Source: Isoperla grammatica (Eukaryota; Arthropoda; Insecta; Plecoptera; Perlodidae). Taken from it: a stretch of 64,000 nt of DNA. Positions 1-12,331 of this stretch are shown piece by piece (the stretch's first letter is position 1; each line of letters opens with the position of its first letter). The DNA lies in NCBI GenBank assembly GCA_945910005.1, contig OX246746.1:28056637-28120636 (forward strand). The letters run 5' to 3'. The translations under genes were made by a program, and so were the position numbers. A model generated the notes under the pieces. That model did no database searches. It was given only the letters and a program-made list of their open reading frames with translations, and was not told where the DNA came from.

Positions 1-2342
1 GCATGGTCTACCACTTTTACTGTTAGTATTTTGTGGTGTTATTTTCATGAATGTTTTATAAAACGCAATAGCTGTTAATTATTAACTATCATTTTGTTAA
101 ACAGTGTTAAAAAGAAATTCACAAACAAATACTTTTTCATAAATGATGTAATAATATTATTGCACAGTATTCCACAGTCAATAAAATTTTAGATACACTT
201 ACACAAAACAATACGTTCATACAAAATGAGCCATGATGAAACTTAATAATCTGTGAGGATAAAGAGATCAGGAAGGACAGCTGTGAACGAGTTATTTCAT
301 CCACTCATTCGAACATTTTTAATTATGTTTTATTATCAAGAACATAATATTTTCACTGTCGACTTACTAATAGAACAGTACGAAACGCACCGACCTAGTT
401 ATTCTAACCGTTGCTTGCTATTTACGCGCATGGCCGTGCCTCCAATTATATCATCTTGATATTTTAATTACTATCGGGAGAAGAGGCAGTCGACAAAGGA
501 ATTCAAATTAACATCCCATTCGTTAATCTAAATTGATATTGCGACATTGTTCTAGTCTGGCCATTCGTTCGTTCGTTTGCCCCAAGATTAATGGACCAAG
601 GAAATTGCAATTCTAATACATTTTCTTGATAAATTAATTTGCATCCCATCCTTTAGCTATATACATACATTTATACATCGGGTAGCTGGGGAAGAATTGG
701 ATTCTCCTCGACTATATTCCCCTAAACTGTACTTGAGGTTTTGGTTATTTTACTTTCTAGCTCTCGATGACTTTAGGGGGGTTGCCGGCTACAAGGGTTG
801 AGCGGGACGATGCAGCGAGGGTTGCCATAGCTCGGGCTTTAGCTACAAACTATTGATTCTTGTTAAATATTCTCAATTGTAAAGTAGAAAATGACTTTTG
901 AGACCCTCTAAGTCAACACTCATCAATAAGTCATAAAGATATCTCCATATCTGCGCGTCTCCCCTCCGTCGACAGGCAGAGTGGCAATACGCGACGCACA
1001 CGGAGATCAGTATACATTATAATACATGTCCACTTTGCTATCACTCGAACCATCGACGTTTCGTGAGATGACCCGAGGAACAGTCGAAGTTTCAATTTGT
1101 ATTAAAAAAAATCCATTTCGTAAAGACCAGAACATTTTTACGACTGTCTACATTTATAGCTTGACTTTCAATTTGTAACTCATTAAAAACATAGTATTAA
1201 GTGATAGAACGCTCTTTGAATGAACATTACAACTTTTTATCGAGCTCTTATTTACACTTAGCTACAGAAAAACACAAATCACCCGACTAATACCGACACG
1301 ATTAATTAGTTGCATTTATAATTGTAAACGAAGGTCTTTCTTTCCATGAAATGTGCATTCGTGGAATAGCAAGGACACCGATTGTTAATGTGTCGTGCTG
1401 TAGATCATTATACAGAGTGCTCAAATAACTGTAATTATGCCGAACGGATGCGTTCAGGAACAGACTTGTTTGCGGACTAATTTACAAGCCATGCAATCGC
1501 CGTCACTATCGACGTCGACATGACCGATAAGGAACTCTGCGTGTCGCCCTAGAAGCCAGCCCATAAATAAGCAATGAACGTTGAACACGGCCGTTCAAGA
1601 CGGTGGCACGGCCACTATATGGGCAGCTGATAAGCATCTTATACAGGTGAAACAAAGAGAAATGGTGATGAATGAGGGAAGAAGGAAGAAGCTAAAAGCT
1701 GTATTTGCATGCGCTGGAAGTAAATCTAAAAGATTGATTTGAACAAAGCCACTGTTAAGTATTCATTCGCCCATTGCGCATAAGTGGGCCATGCAATAGC
1801 TTCGACGTAGGTGAAGAGCCTTTCTGATAATACACATTCAATAATATGAAGCTTATAACATAATCCAATACGAGAGTAACATATGATAACATGTTGGTAC
1901 AAGAACTTTCCATCAATAAAACCGTTCACGAGTGTAAGATAAATGTTCTGGCCTCTTACGAAAATCTTATTTTCAATATCGTTTTTCTAGACGATAAGAA
2001 TGCGAACTACAACTATCCATGCGATGGAAGTTGTTCGTATCAGAAGTATCGCCCAGTTTGTCCCCCAAGGATGCGTCCCCCCCCCCCCCCCCTCCACCCC
2101 CCCCCCATCCAATTCTTCCTCTGCTTTGTCATAACAATTCCGAACACAAACACGATTATGGACGCGATCTGATTTATTAAACGTAGAATTGAGTGAACGA
2201 GCGAAAGCGAACGGAATCTGCCCCAACTCCCGGGTCTATTTTTGATTGGATTGGATTGTTTGTTTAGGAATCAAGTTTGTGCTGTGTTCGTTAGCAATTA
2301 TCTCTAGCCAAACAACCTCGCGGTAACTGGCAGCAATTCGTC
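1..2342. other. No supported gene
   Basis: AT-rich DNA with only short reading frames. A long poly-C tract at 2077-2106 is the only notable simple sequence. It may be intron or intergenic DNA upstream of the receptor gene. Confidence 0.6.
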
Positions 2343-2777
2343 TTGCTTTCGGATGTCACTCCCGTGCGCTGTCAGACGAACGTGTTTTCGGCATCCATCA
2401 TACTTGCGGACTCGAACCGTCACGAGATCACGGAAGGAACAAATCGTTTTCATACCGTATACCACGAAATCGAAAAATCCCGAAGAGTTACGGAAATTGC
2501 CGAGGTTCGGTGGCGTACGGTACGTTTAGGTGGAGGTCCGTTGGGGATGGAAATACTGGTTCTAAAACTCTCTGGAAAGTTTAATGGATCTTTGGTACCG
2601 CGTGTTCGATATTTCACTATCTTTATGCAGATGGAGAAAGAAAAAATGAACGCGTTAAGGCCAGTGACATCGCCTCCAGACACTATTATCTCTTATCATG
2701 ACACACGTCCCTACCTTTCCCAACAGTCGTGCGTGCTTCTATTTGTCTGCCTTCACAATATAATATACGTTCCTTAA
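2343..2777 (+). other. Longest non-repetitive open frame (144 codons), not recognised
   Basis: An ATG-initiated frame of 144 codons that is somewhat richer in G+C than its surroundings. An overlapping minus-strand frame of 77 codons (2450-2683) is also open. The peptide has no recognisable domain, signal peptide or repeat. No clear splice sites or promoter could be tied to it. It could be an exon, a decayed transposon piece or chance. Confidence 0.15.
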
Positions 2778-3226
2778 GAATGATTTCTTTCATTTCATTT
2801 GATTTAATCTACATTTGCAACAGGACCAAGGTTGCACTGGTGTTAATTTAATTTAAATTACAACATTAATCTTGAAACATTAGAAAGTATCTAGCAGCTG
2901 TCAGACTGCAATGCTTGTACCGTCCCCCGTGCTGCGATCTCGTGAGTAAAGACGGTACTAGCCTAATGTTGATGCCGTAAATAGGAACAAGCCCTGTACA
3001 GGGTTTAATCTCAAACATCTTGAAAGTGTCTGAGCCATCAATCTGGGTCACTCTGGAGGACGCTGTGCCTTATCTTCGGATTACGTAAAAACGTAAATTG
3101 AAGCGTTGCATGTACTTCCGCCTCGTGGGAGACTAGTTAGGCTAAGTAGGTTCTCTTGTCACGTAACGTATCGCTTATACTTAATCACATGGGCATGCAA
3201 TAAGCTTTGTTCCCTCGCTGTAGGCT

Positions 3227-4023
3227 ACGCTCTTGAACCGTTTGTCAACCTTCTTTGTGATGACTCTGGACAAACGTTGCGAGACGCTCTTGAACCGTTT
3301 GTCAACCTTCTTTGTGATAACTCTGGACAAACGTTGCGAGACGCTCTTGAACCGTTTGTAACCTTCTTTGTGATAACTCTGGACAAACGTTGCGAGACGC
3401 TCTTGAACCGTTTGTAACCTTCTTTGTGATAACTCTGGACAAACGTTGCAAGACGCTCTTGAACTGTTTGTTAACCTTTTTTGTGATAACTCTGGACAAA
3501 CGTTGCAAGACGCTCTTGAACCGTTTGTCAACCTTCTTTGTGATAACTCTGGACAAACGTTGCAAGACGCTCTTGAACTGTTTGTTAACCTTTTTTGTGA
3601 TAACTCTGGACAAACGTTGCAAGACGCTCTTGAACCGTTTGTCAACCTTCTTTGTGATAACTCTGGACAAACGTTGCGAGACGTTCTTGAACCGTTTTTC
3701 AACCTTCTTTCTGATAACTCTGGACAAACGTTGCGTGACGCTCTTGAACCGTTGTCAACCTTCTGTATGATAACTCTGGACAAACGTTGCGAGACGCTCT
3801 TGAACCGTTTGTCAACCTTCTTTGTGATAACTCTGGACAAACGTTGCGAGACGCTCTTGAACCGTTTGTCAACCTTCTTTGTGACAACTCTGGACAAACG
3901 TTGCGAGACGCTCTTGAACCGTTTGTCAACCTTCTTTGTGATAACGCTGGACAAACGTTGCAAGACGCTCTTGAACCGTTTGTCAACCTTCTTTGTGATA
4001 ACGCTGGACAAACGTTGCGAGAC
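3227..4023 (+). repeat. 57-bp minisatellite, about 14 copies
   Basis: The unit starts GACGCTCTTGAACCGTTTGT and ends CTGGACAAACGTTGCGA. Fourteen GGACAAACGTTGC landmarks occur, with occasional 1-2 bp shorter units near 3360, 3410 and 3750. Because 57 is a multiple of three and the unit lacks stops in several frames, both strands show long repeat reading frames: 19-residue units such as ALEPFVNLLCDNSGQTLRD on + and RLSRVITKKVDKRFK-type on -. The indels shift frames within the array, which argues against selection for protein. I treat it as non-coding. Confidence 0.93.
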
Positions 4024-5328
4024 AACGGTTTATTTTTTTATCTGCATCACTCGTGTGACCAAAACAAAACATACTTCCACGATAAAACCCACGCGTTGTA
4101 TTTTTGTTGTTGTTGTTGCTCTATATGTTGTCATGTTTGTTTGTGTTTATCGCTCTTGAAAATGAATGCGGAGTGTTACGTTGGGTGTATAAAACATGCA
4201 GTTTAAATAAATACCAGTGGTGTTTTTATAACCGTAAAATTAGTTTATACCATGGGATATCTGTGCATATATATTTATCTCAGACAATCTTAATTTGCTC
4301 CCAACCTTATCATTTACCCACTTCTTACTTCACAATATGGCATTGTCTTTCGTGAACACAATATTGAACAATCTATCCCAACCTCACTCAGCCCCCTCCG
4401 GTTCCACATCGTTGTCTAGCTTATCGTACATCCCTGGCCAGTAATCAATGCCAATTGTGTTTCACATGTTCAAAACGTCCAGGAGCAAATATTGGCCATT
4501 CTAATTGCCGTGATTAGACCTCATATCCCGTTCTGTATTGGAAGGATCATCGGCTGACTTGGCTGTTTCTAGTTTACTATCACCCTCTCTACTCGGAACA
4601 ATACAACGGCGCCTGGATGTAGGTATTATAGTGATCACATCTCATAAGTCGTTACAGAGAGTGTTTAGCAAGGTGGCCCCTTCCATCCCCCCCCCCCCCC
4701 CCCCAGTTTCTACAACCGTGTATCTCTTCTGGACAACGATTAAGTCGGAAGGGGCAGTCATTTCATTTAAATAACGCGCCCAAAATTTAATATTTTTGTA
4801 GTAGTATCTCGAGAACGCTAAACAATATTGAAGAAGTGGTGAATGAGCGCAATGCGTGGGGTTTTGTAAGAACTAAAATCTGAATTCAAATGGTTAAAAT
4901 ATTGTTATAAAGGAATTAATTTACATTGCCAATAACAGCCGTAATGATTTAAATACAGGACACGTTTTTATTACAGTTTCTAGTTCTAACTAAACCACAT
5001 CACGCGGTCGTTTATCAGTTTGTCAATATTGTGGTTGCGTTAATTTGGTGCGGTTTTATTTAGTGAGACTACTCTTTGCCGTTAATTTCATCCCGATGAT
5101 ACCTTCCCGTTAGCTTGCCAAGGACAGATTTATTTCATTTCATTTCATTTGATTAGCAGCCTTAGAAATTACATAACATACAATACAATAATTATATCTG
5201 TGTCGCAGAGCTATATCTTAAGTACGGAGCACCACCTCCAGTTATATTCTTGACCGTACCACAAGCACCATATTGTTATTGTGTTTTAAGAGTCGGGAAT
5301 CTCAGGTTTTCTTAAGTACCTTCTTAAG

Positions 5329-5510
5329 TCTTAGGTTAACACAATTGTCGGTATCGGGATCGCAACCGCAATCCGCAAATCGTGAGGGAACTTTCGTTGG
5401 TATTATGGCGCTGTGATCACAACCAAATCGTTGCCATAATGATTGATTGTGAATGGGAAAATTTACGATTGCGATCCCGATCCCGATTACGACAGTTGCG
5501 GTTAAGGTTT
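5329..5510. mobile_element. MITE with subterminal GGGATCGC inverted repeats, copy A
   Basis: The left side has TTGTCGGTATCGGGATCGCA and the right side has TGCGATCCCGATCCCGATTA followed by CGACAGTTGCGGTTAAGG, its imperfect complement. It is about 180 bp with no reading frame. A related copy is at 11112-11307. Confidence 0.65.
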
Positions 5511-6439
5511 AATACGCAACCTATTGTCAGCGATACCAATTGAAACAACATTAATACCCGCGTAAACAATTGCCTAGTAATTATGTTTACTTATAAAAAA
5601 CTTCAATCAGTCGATCGTTGTTTGAAGAACGGAAAACTATGTCACACAATCCAAATATACATCTTTCGTGTAGAGGTATATGGTGATTATCACCATACAG
5701 TTAAGTGTGTACGATGATCATGACTGTGTGTAGCGAAGATAAACCACATGAGCGCGCTATCTTCTGTTCCCACAACGCGACATACAGGGAGAAAGGAAGG
5801 GGGGCACCGCACAATGCTAAAAAGCTGAACAAATGTTGATTGTCGCCACGTAGACTGGCCTCGGTATTACGGACTATCAACAAAATACCGAGCTCATAAA
5901 TTGTGGCTATGAGCCAAGAATGAGTCCATTAAGGTCAGCGATGCGGCTCATGAACCAGTGTCCTCGACGCAGGGTTAAGCGACAAAGATGAATGACGGTC
6001 ATCTACCCGCGCATGGTCAAGAGCTCAACTTTAAGCCGAAGCTCTTAGGAAGGTGAGAGAGAGCGAGCTTTTATTCTGTGGATATCGGCCGAAGAACAAA
6101 TCATTCTTCGACGTCGCATCCGGGAGAGCTCGGGAACTTGGGTCCTGCAACGAGAGCTATTGTGATGTGAGAATCTGTGGGGATGAATAAATGTCAGACG
6201 GAAATTTGCACTGAATGTGGAACGATAATAATATTTTATATGTCAATCCTATTGAAATAAAACTGATTCATGAAGATGTCGATAAATATAGCGACACGTG
6301 CTGTACATGAAGCAATAATGCCTAAAACGCATTATTTAAATGTTAGAGAAGACGATACCTTAGGACATCTAAACAAAAACTAGGTAAGAATCAAATACTA
6401 TCGTGTATAACAATTGGAAATGTAGAACATTTCAATTGA

Positions 6440-7015
6440 ATAACGAAAAGTTACTTAAAGGAGAAGTGAAAAGAGTTTAACATATATTTCAACTGTTGTA
6501 ATGAACTCTAAACCAATGAAAAACAGAAAACTATGTAGTTCTGTTCGACACTTCAGTGAGTTTGAAAAGAGTTGAGCTTACATTTTAACCGTTGTCGTGA
6601 ACTCTAAACCAATGATAAACTGAAAATAATGTAGTATTTCACTGTCCGAAATTTCAATGAGTTTGAAAAGAGTTAAACTTGTATTTAAAGCGTTGTAATG
6701 AACTCTAAACCAATGACAAACTCAAATGTAGTTCTCTACGACACTTCAGTGCGTTTGAAAAGAGTTTGACTTACATTTTAACCGTTTTAACGAACTCTTA
6801 CCAATGATAAACTAAAAATTATCTAGTATTTCACTGTACGAAACCTCAGTGAGTATATATGAAAAGAGTTGAGCTTACATTTTAACCGTTTGTCATGAAA
6901 TCTAAACCAACGATAAACTGAAAATTATGTAGTATTTCACTGTACGAAATTTCAATGAGTATAAAAAGAGTTGTGCTTACATTAAGCCGTTGTAATGAAC
7001 TCAAAGTTGAGTGTA
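6440..7015 (+). repeat. Degenerate tandem repeat, about 100-bp unit, 5-6 copies
   Basis: The landmark GAAAAGAGTT recurs near 6467, 6564, 6665, 6757, 6861 and 6963. Each is followed by a CTTACATTTTAACCGTTGT-like stretch, GAACTCTAAACCAATGA and TTTCACTGTACGAAATTTCA. Copies differ by substitutions and small indels, so the array is old. No coding potential is visible. Confidence 0.85.
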
Positions 7016-8757
7016 ATAATAGAATATTTAGGCGTCCCTCTACAACGCGTGGAATGAGGTCGCCTAGGCGTCACCAGTGACTGGTTTGCACACTCGATAT
7101 CACATCCCATAACCTGTCAGAACTCTGCGCTTCACATAACAGCTTCGAGCGCTTATCTCGAGTGCCGGCAAGAACGAGTTATATTTGCGCCGAGTGTACG
7201 ACTCCCTCACTCTATCTGAGATACGAATCAAATGTAAACACATCAACATAATATTGTGTTTATTTGTGTTTACGTCAATATGAGCTACAACACTTTGAGA
7301 AACGATGTTAGTTTAAAACGTAAACACAAAATGACACGGTAAACTATATGTAGAACATTGGAAGTTTGGAAGGTATTACTATTTCCAATATTATTAGTTT
7401 TAAGTTAATTTCGGACACAGTATTAAGAAAATGTTATGGGGAGTGACATATTTCGCAAGAACTGAAAACTGGATGTAAAAGGTTTCAAATATGGAAGCCG
7501 TTTCATTTCTTATTTTGGACACAAATCTATAAGTACTTGCCACTGAATAGTTAACAAAGTAAACTGTAACTATTACAATATTTGAACACATTTTAATCAA
7601 ATTTTTTTAAGTTCTTTTGAAACTACAACTTGTAATCATGTAAACCGCTCACAAGCAAAATTTTCCAACACCTGAACCCCTCCCAAAATTATTTACATTT
7701 TAATGTCTGTCGTTTATTCTATTTTAAAGGGTATTTTATATTTTCTGGTTCTGAATCGATTAAGGAATAGTAAATTTGATTAGAAAAAAAAAACGAATAC
7801 CAATGGTCTGTGCATGCGTGGCCATGTTTTCAAGCCGCGCTGTAGCGCGATGGGGACAAATTGCTCGTCTCACCGAAAGGATCACTGCAGCTAGCTCGCA
7901 GAGCCAGATCGGATCCGACCACAAATCTCGGCTGCCGATAAAACCTCAATTACCACTTAGGTCCTTCGATGTTTGACTCGCTCGTCTTTCATGTAAATTG
8001 TTGGACCGGTATAATTTGTTGAACTTAGCAATTTCGTTTCTTATTGGTCTTCGCAATTGAAGAAAGAGATTGCGAGGGCATCATTTCAAGGTAACTCGGT
8101 CTCCTGGCTGAGGTTCCGTAAACCTCCTGTTAACCTTGAGCAACATGTAATAATGGTTATTGAATGGAACTGCTGCAGTTGTGATGCAGTGTTACATTGC
8201 GGTTACTTTGTATTGACAAACCATAAAATTCATGCAACAACAATGCAAGTACATCACGGCATAGAAATGTATTATAACTATATGCGTAAAATCAGTTTCC
8301 ATCCTTGAACGGTATTATCAGTGACTCTACTAAAAAAAGTTTATGTTCTTGTGACATCCCATTAGTCAGTGTCACCTTGCCTTACAGCGGTGCCGCTAGA
8401 GAGCGGACAAGACACCGTGGGTGCCCGGTGGGGGTTGGAGGAGCCCACGGCCACGAGGGAAGGGCAGTTAGTGGTGGGCAGCCTACGGGTTCGGTCCTCT
8501 GTGTTGTTAAGTTCTTTACATCCGTGTGAACACCAATAAAAAACTATAAGTATTTTACATAAGTACTAATTTTGCAGATACCTCTACCATTTGTCTATCC
8601 CGATAGGCCAGAGAAGTTACATTCTAGCACCAGTTTATATATCAGTTTGGACTTAGTTCATTTTGGCTGACCGGGAAATATAAAAAAATCACCCACGGAA
8701 CACAAATAAATACCAAAATGACGAAACCATCACTCTTAGACTGGAAGAATTTTAAAT

Positions 8758-8962
8758 AAAGACACACAACACGAGCAGAAACCACAATCATAACACAAAA
8801 AACACTTAGGCCTACTAAAGTGCGATAGTTTTCGGGAGCATCCGCCCTCTTCCTCAGACGCTAGGGCACTGCCGTCTCTCCGTAGGTTATTAAATTTACG
8901 CACTTTAGTAAGTGTTGTTTTATGTTATAACCGTGGTTACTGTTCGTGTTGTGTGTGTTTTG
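8758..8962. mobile_element. Foldback element, about 205 bp
   Basis: The left arm (GACACACAACACGAGCAGAA ... CCTACTAAAGTGCG, 8761-8832) pairs with the right arm (CGCACTTTAGTAAGTGTT ... CGTGTTGTGTGTG, 8899-8958). The unpaired centre, read on the minus strand, contains CTGAGGAAGAGGGCGG then GCTCCCGAAAAC. This pattern (CTGA-GAGG ... CGAAA) resembles stretches seen near retroelement ends such as Penelope-like elements. That origin is only a suggestion. Confidence 0.7.
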
Positions 8963-9522
8963 AGTGTTTTTCTTTGAATGCCAAAATATTGGAGGAGGAT
9001 TAGTAATCAAATCGGTAAACGGTAGAAAACCGTTAGCAGCAGCGATGACGTCACAGCCAGCTTGAAACAAAGCGCGATGCGTAGTTGTGTCCTCTCCGTA
9101 CATTTCAACTACCCCCCGCTTTGTTCTGTTTAATCGCACCCGAACTCGGCGTTCATTTAAAAACACCAAATCTTAACAAAACAAACCGCACCGCTTTATT
9201 ACGGCCTGTTAGATAGAAACGCGAACACATTTTTTCCCGATATTTCAAAAACAGCTGTTGGCACTTGAATCTCCTACCGGGGAAATGGTTTTTCTTTGCT
9301 TTTCGTATGGTCAGTCTCCCCCCTCCACCCCTCCACCCCTCCGCCGCCCCCCACCCACCCGCCACGCGTTTGACCCGGCAGTAATGTGAATGTATTAGTG
9401 TTTATCAATTAAGTGTGGTAAGGGGAGTGAGTGACGAGTGGGACATGCAGATTCAATACATGCCGGAAGAGCTGTGACAAGCGACAGACAGACGCGAGGA
9501 AGGAATGCGCTCTCGTGCCGTG

Positions 9523-9598
9523 TCGTGTGGAGTATTATGCCGCGTCGTGTGCAGTATTATGCCACGTCGGGTGGAGTATTATCCCGCGTCGTGTGGTG
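9523..9598 (+). repeat. 22-bp imperfect tandem repeat, about 3.5 copies
   Basis: GTCGTGTGGAGTATTATGCC-like units follow one another (9523, 9545, 9567, 9589 approximately). They are G+C-rich with several CG dinucleotides. Confidence 0.8.
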
Positions 9599-10394
9599 CA
9601 GGAGATGTAAACTCACGTATTATGCCGCCCGTCGTATGTTGCGAGGATCGTACTGTACCAATTATTACTAAAAAAATTAATAAAATACAAATCCTTAACG
9701 AGTGATGATAAACAATTTAATGATAACGCTCTACTTGACGCTTTTTCAGGAAGAACTTGACATTTGACATTTTGCATTGGATTGTCATTGAAATATAAAC
9801 AACGGTTTCAATACTATAAGACATACGTGTACATTTTGATTAAGTAGTTGGAACATTATTGTTAATAAATAATGCAATTTAATTCCTGATTAGATAAATA
9901 AATAAATATAAATGCTTTTATTACATTTTTCAGATTTCGTGAAATATAAAACGGTTGCTTTTTTATAATCCGAGTTTGATAAATTTTCAAGTTCGGTGTC
10001 TTTTACAGTACGTAAATCTTTAGTAGATACGTAGGTTCACGGACCTTTACACAAAACACGAAATGCTAAAAATTACCCATGACTTCGATCCTCACGAGGG
10101 ATATATTTTATAAGGCTAGCGTTTATAGCACGATCAATCACCTCCGTCATTTAGGTGTGATTGTCGTACTTATAAACGTGACCATCATACTTAAGTGACA
10201 CGAACCAAGTCAAACAATGCACGAAGAACGTGCGTGCTCTTAAATGAACACATTTACCTATAGAATTGAACGTAATCTCTTATTCAAATCCCCGATACAA
10301 ATCAATAATTTGAATAAAATACAGCTTAGAATGAGAAGTTATGAGTGAGCCACTTATCGGTGACCCGAACTTAGCCAAGTCTTTGTAGTCTGTG

Positions 10395-10458
10395 CAGTGT
10401 GCAGTGTGCAGTGTCCAGTGTCCAGTGTGCAGTGTGCAGTGTGCAGTGTACAGTGTGC
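10395..10458 (+). repeat. (CAGTGTG)n tract
   Basis: About nine copies of CAGTGTG or CAGTGTC, immediately before the possible SINE fragment. Confidence 0.9.
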
Positions 10459-10500
10459 TTGCTAAGAATGGAGAAGGGCCAGGGTTTGAATCCCCCGAAA
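10455..10500 (+). mobile_element. Possible tRNA-like SINE fragment
   Basis: GGGCCAGGGTTTGAATCCCC resembles a tRNA B box. The A-box side is replaced by a CAGTGTG simple repeat (10395-10455). A fragment only. Confidence 0.3.
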
Positions 10501-10972
10501 TGTTGGGAGTGTTTTAGTCCTGAAATGTACATACCAATAGTCTTGTTCGTTTGTCCTGTCTCAACCAGGATATTTTACACCAGGACCAGGAGTACTCCGG
10601 AAATACGTAATTGTAACGTAAATGGGAGTAAAAATTGTTACACAAAAAAAACACGGATTTGTCACAAACACTCAGATATGCGATTCGTGCGCGTTTTATT
10701 TAAATATTCTCTTGATTCCACTGTTTGCAGTGTAAGTACTATAAAAATGGTGGACAGTAACACGAAGCTGTTTCAATTTAAAGATAAAGTTGATGGTACT
10801 GTGTAGAGTGGAAGAACTACAGTGAAGGGATCGCGATATACAACTGTTGCAATCAAAACAAATAGGAAAACCCCAACGCTGAAAAATCCGATTAAATAAG
10901 TTGAATGAGATGATACAACGCAGTAGAACTCTAGAGAGTTGCTTTTGTTTGAGAGTTCAAAATTACCTATTG

Positions 10973-11105
10973 AGGCAGCTCAGCGGTTACACACGAGATT
11001 CTAGCTCAGGAGGTGACCTGACCGTTTCGATACCGAATATCCGGAATGAAGTTTCTTACAATGTTTTCCTCAATCGGAAGACGAATGCTGGGATTGAGTC
11101 GTTAC
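10973..11105 (+). mobile_element. tRNA-like SINE
   Basis: GAGGCAGCTCAGCGGTTACA (A-box region) and ACCGTTTCGATACCGAAT (B-box region) are about 40 bp apart, followed by a body with no coding frame. It lies just upstream of the MITE at 11112. Confidence 0.5.
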
Positions 11106-11111
11106 CTTTCT

Positions 11112-11307
11112 AAAGCCCCACAATAATTGTCGGCATCGTGATTGTAATCGGGATCGGGATTGTAATTGTACATATCCGCATGCTAAATAATTAGAACATT
11201 ACGATTGTATTGTGAACAGTACCATAAAAACCTTGTAAGTTAACTTTTTCACGATTTCCGAATTACAATTGCAATCCCAATCAATACCAACGAATTGTGG
11301 GTTGAGA
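11112..11307. mobile_element. MITE related to the 5.3-kb element, copy B
   Basis: It begins CCCCACAATAATTGTCGGCA and ends CCAACGAATTGTGGGTTGAG, near-complementary ends. Inside it, ATCGGGATCGGGATTGTAAT mirrors CAATTGCAATCCCAATCAAT on the other side. Length and internal order match copy A. Confidence 0.65.
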
Positions 11308-11368
11308 CTTTTACCTCTCCAACGTACAACGTATCGGAAAATATAACGATTGTTCTTTGTAATTAAAA

Positions 11369-11519
11369 CCAACTAGTTGGAATGTGCATTGTTTCTTGTC
11401 AAGATTAAAAATTAATGCAATATTTCGAGTACTGATCAGTGATCAGTCTGTTGAAGAGTACTCGAAATATTGCGCTTATTTTAATCTTGACAAGGAAAGG
11501 TTGCACAGTCCAACTAGTA
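11369..11519. mobile_element. Foldback/MITE-like hairpin element (about 150 bp)
   Basis: Two arms of about 70 bp, starting ACTAGTTGGAATGTGC on the left and ending GTGCACAGTCCAACTAGT-like on the right, pair with scattered mismatches. They include long exact blocks CTTGTCAAGATTAAAA and GCAATATTTCGAGTACT. It has no coding capacity. A shorter related piece is at about 61111-61156. Confidence 0.8.
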
Positions 11520-12131
11520 TAGGTTTAATAACATTTTATTTGTTCTACTAAGTTTCTTTTTAAGATAGTTCTTTGTATTTCGAGCTCTAGCTAGTAACAC
11601 CACGACCCATCACGTACATTGTTGCAGTAATTAACTTTGTTTGTTCCAACTCTGACCTCAGACGCCCTCATACCACAATAATAATTCCGAGGATGTTCGT
11701 GGAATGCAGACGGTATTGGATCGGATCTTAACGACAAAGGACTGTCTGGCTGGACGAATATAATAAAGAGGAGGTATATTCGAACTAAAAAAAAAAAAAA
11801 AAATTTATTTTCATTCCTTTTATTTGCTTGGACAAATTCTAGAGCAGTTCGAACATTAAAACCATTCCTGTGGAATGAAAAAGTAAAAACTCTGCCCTGT
11901 GGTTTGTGAGCAATACTTACTTTAGGCTAAAGATATTTTCTAATTTTCTTAAGAAGACTGTTATTAATTGAGAGTGTTTCTCCCATAGATATATATATTC
12001 AAGGTAATTACTTTGTCTATTACATCCGTAATTAGTAGTACAACCAGTATGGTAAGTAATAAAGCTGCCAACCGACGTGTGTTGCAGAATAAAAATAGCC
12101 ATCACTTTAAAACGAAACCATTTGAAAAAGT

Positions 12132-12331
12132 NNNNNNNNNNNNNNNNNNNNNNNNNNNNNNNNNNNNNNNNNNNNNNNNNNNNNNNNNNNNNNNNNNNNN
12201 NNNNNNNNNNNNNNNNNNNNNNNNNNNNNNNNNNNNNNNNNNNNNNNNNNNNNNNNNNNNNNNNNNNNNNNNNNNNNNNNNNNNNNNNNNNNNNNNNNNN
12301 NNNNNNNNNNNNNNNNNNNNNNNNNNNNNNN
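12132..12331. other. Assembly gap (200 N)
   Basis: Exactly 200 undefined bases, probably a standard gap size rather than a measured length. Flanking sequence gives no hint of what is missing. Reading frames that run across it are meaningless. Confidence 1.

Larger units (their letters stand above)
4024..8757. other. No supported gene; contains the elements listed separately
   Basis: Apart from a poly-C tract at 4687-4704, the MITE at 5329-5510 and the degenerate array at 6440-7015, I see nothing. A G+C-rich patch at 8385-8500 is unlike its surroundings but matches nothing I know. Confidence 0.55.

Noticed and set aside
3181..4206. Frames of 100-276 codons over the 57-bp array
   Set aside because: Repeat artefacts with frame-shifting unit variants, and both strands are equally open.
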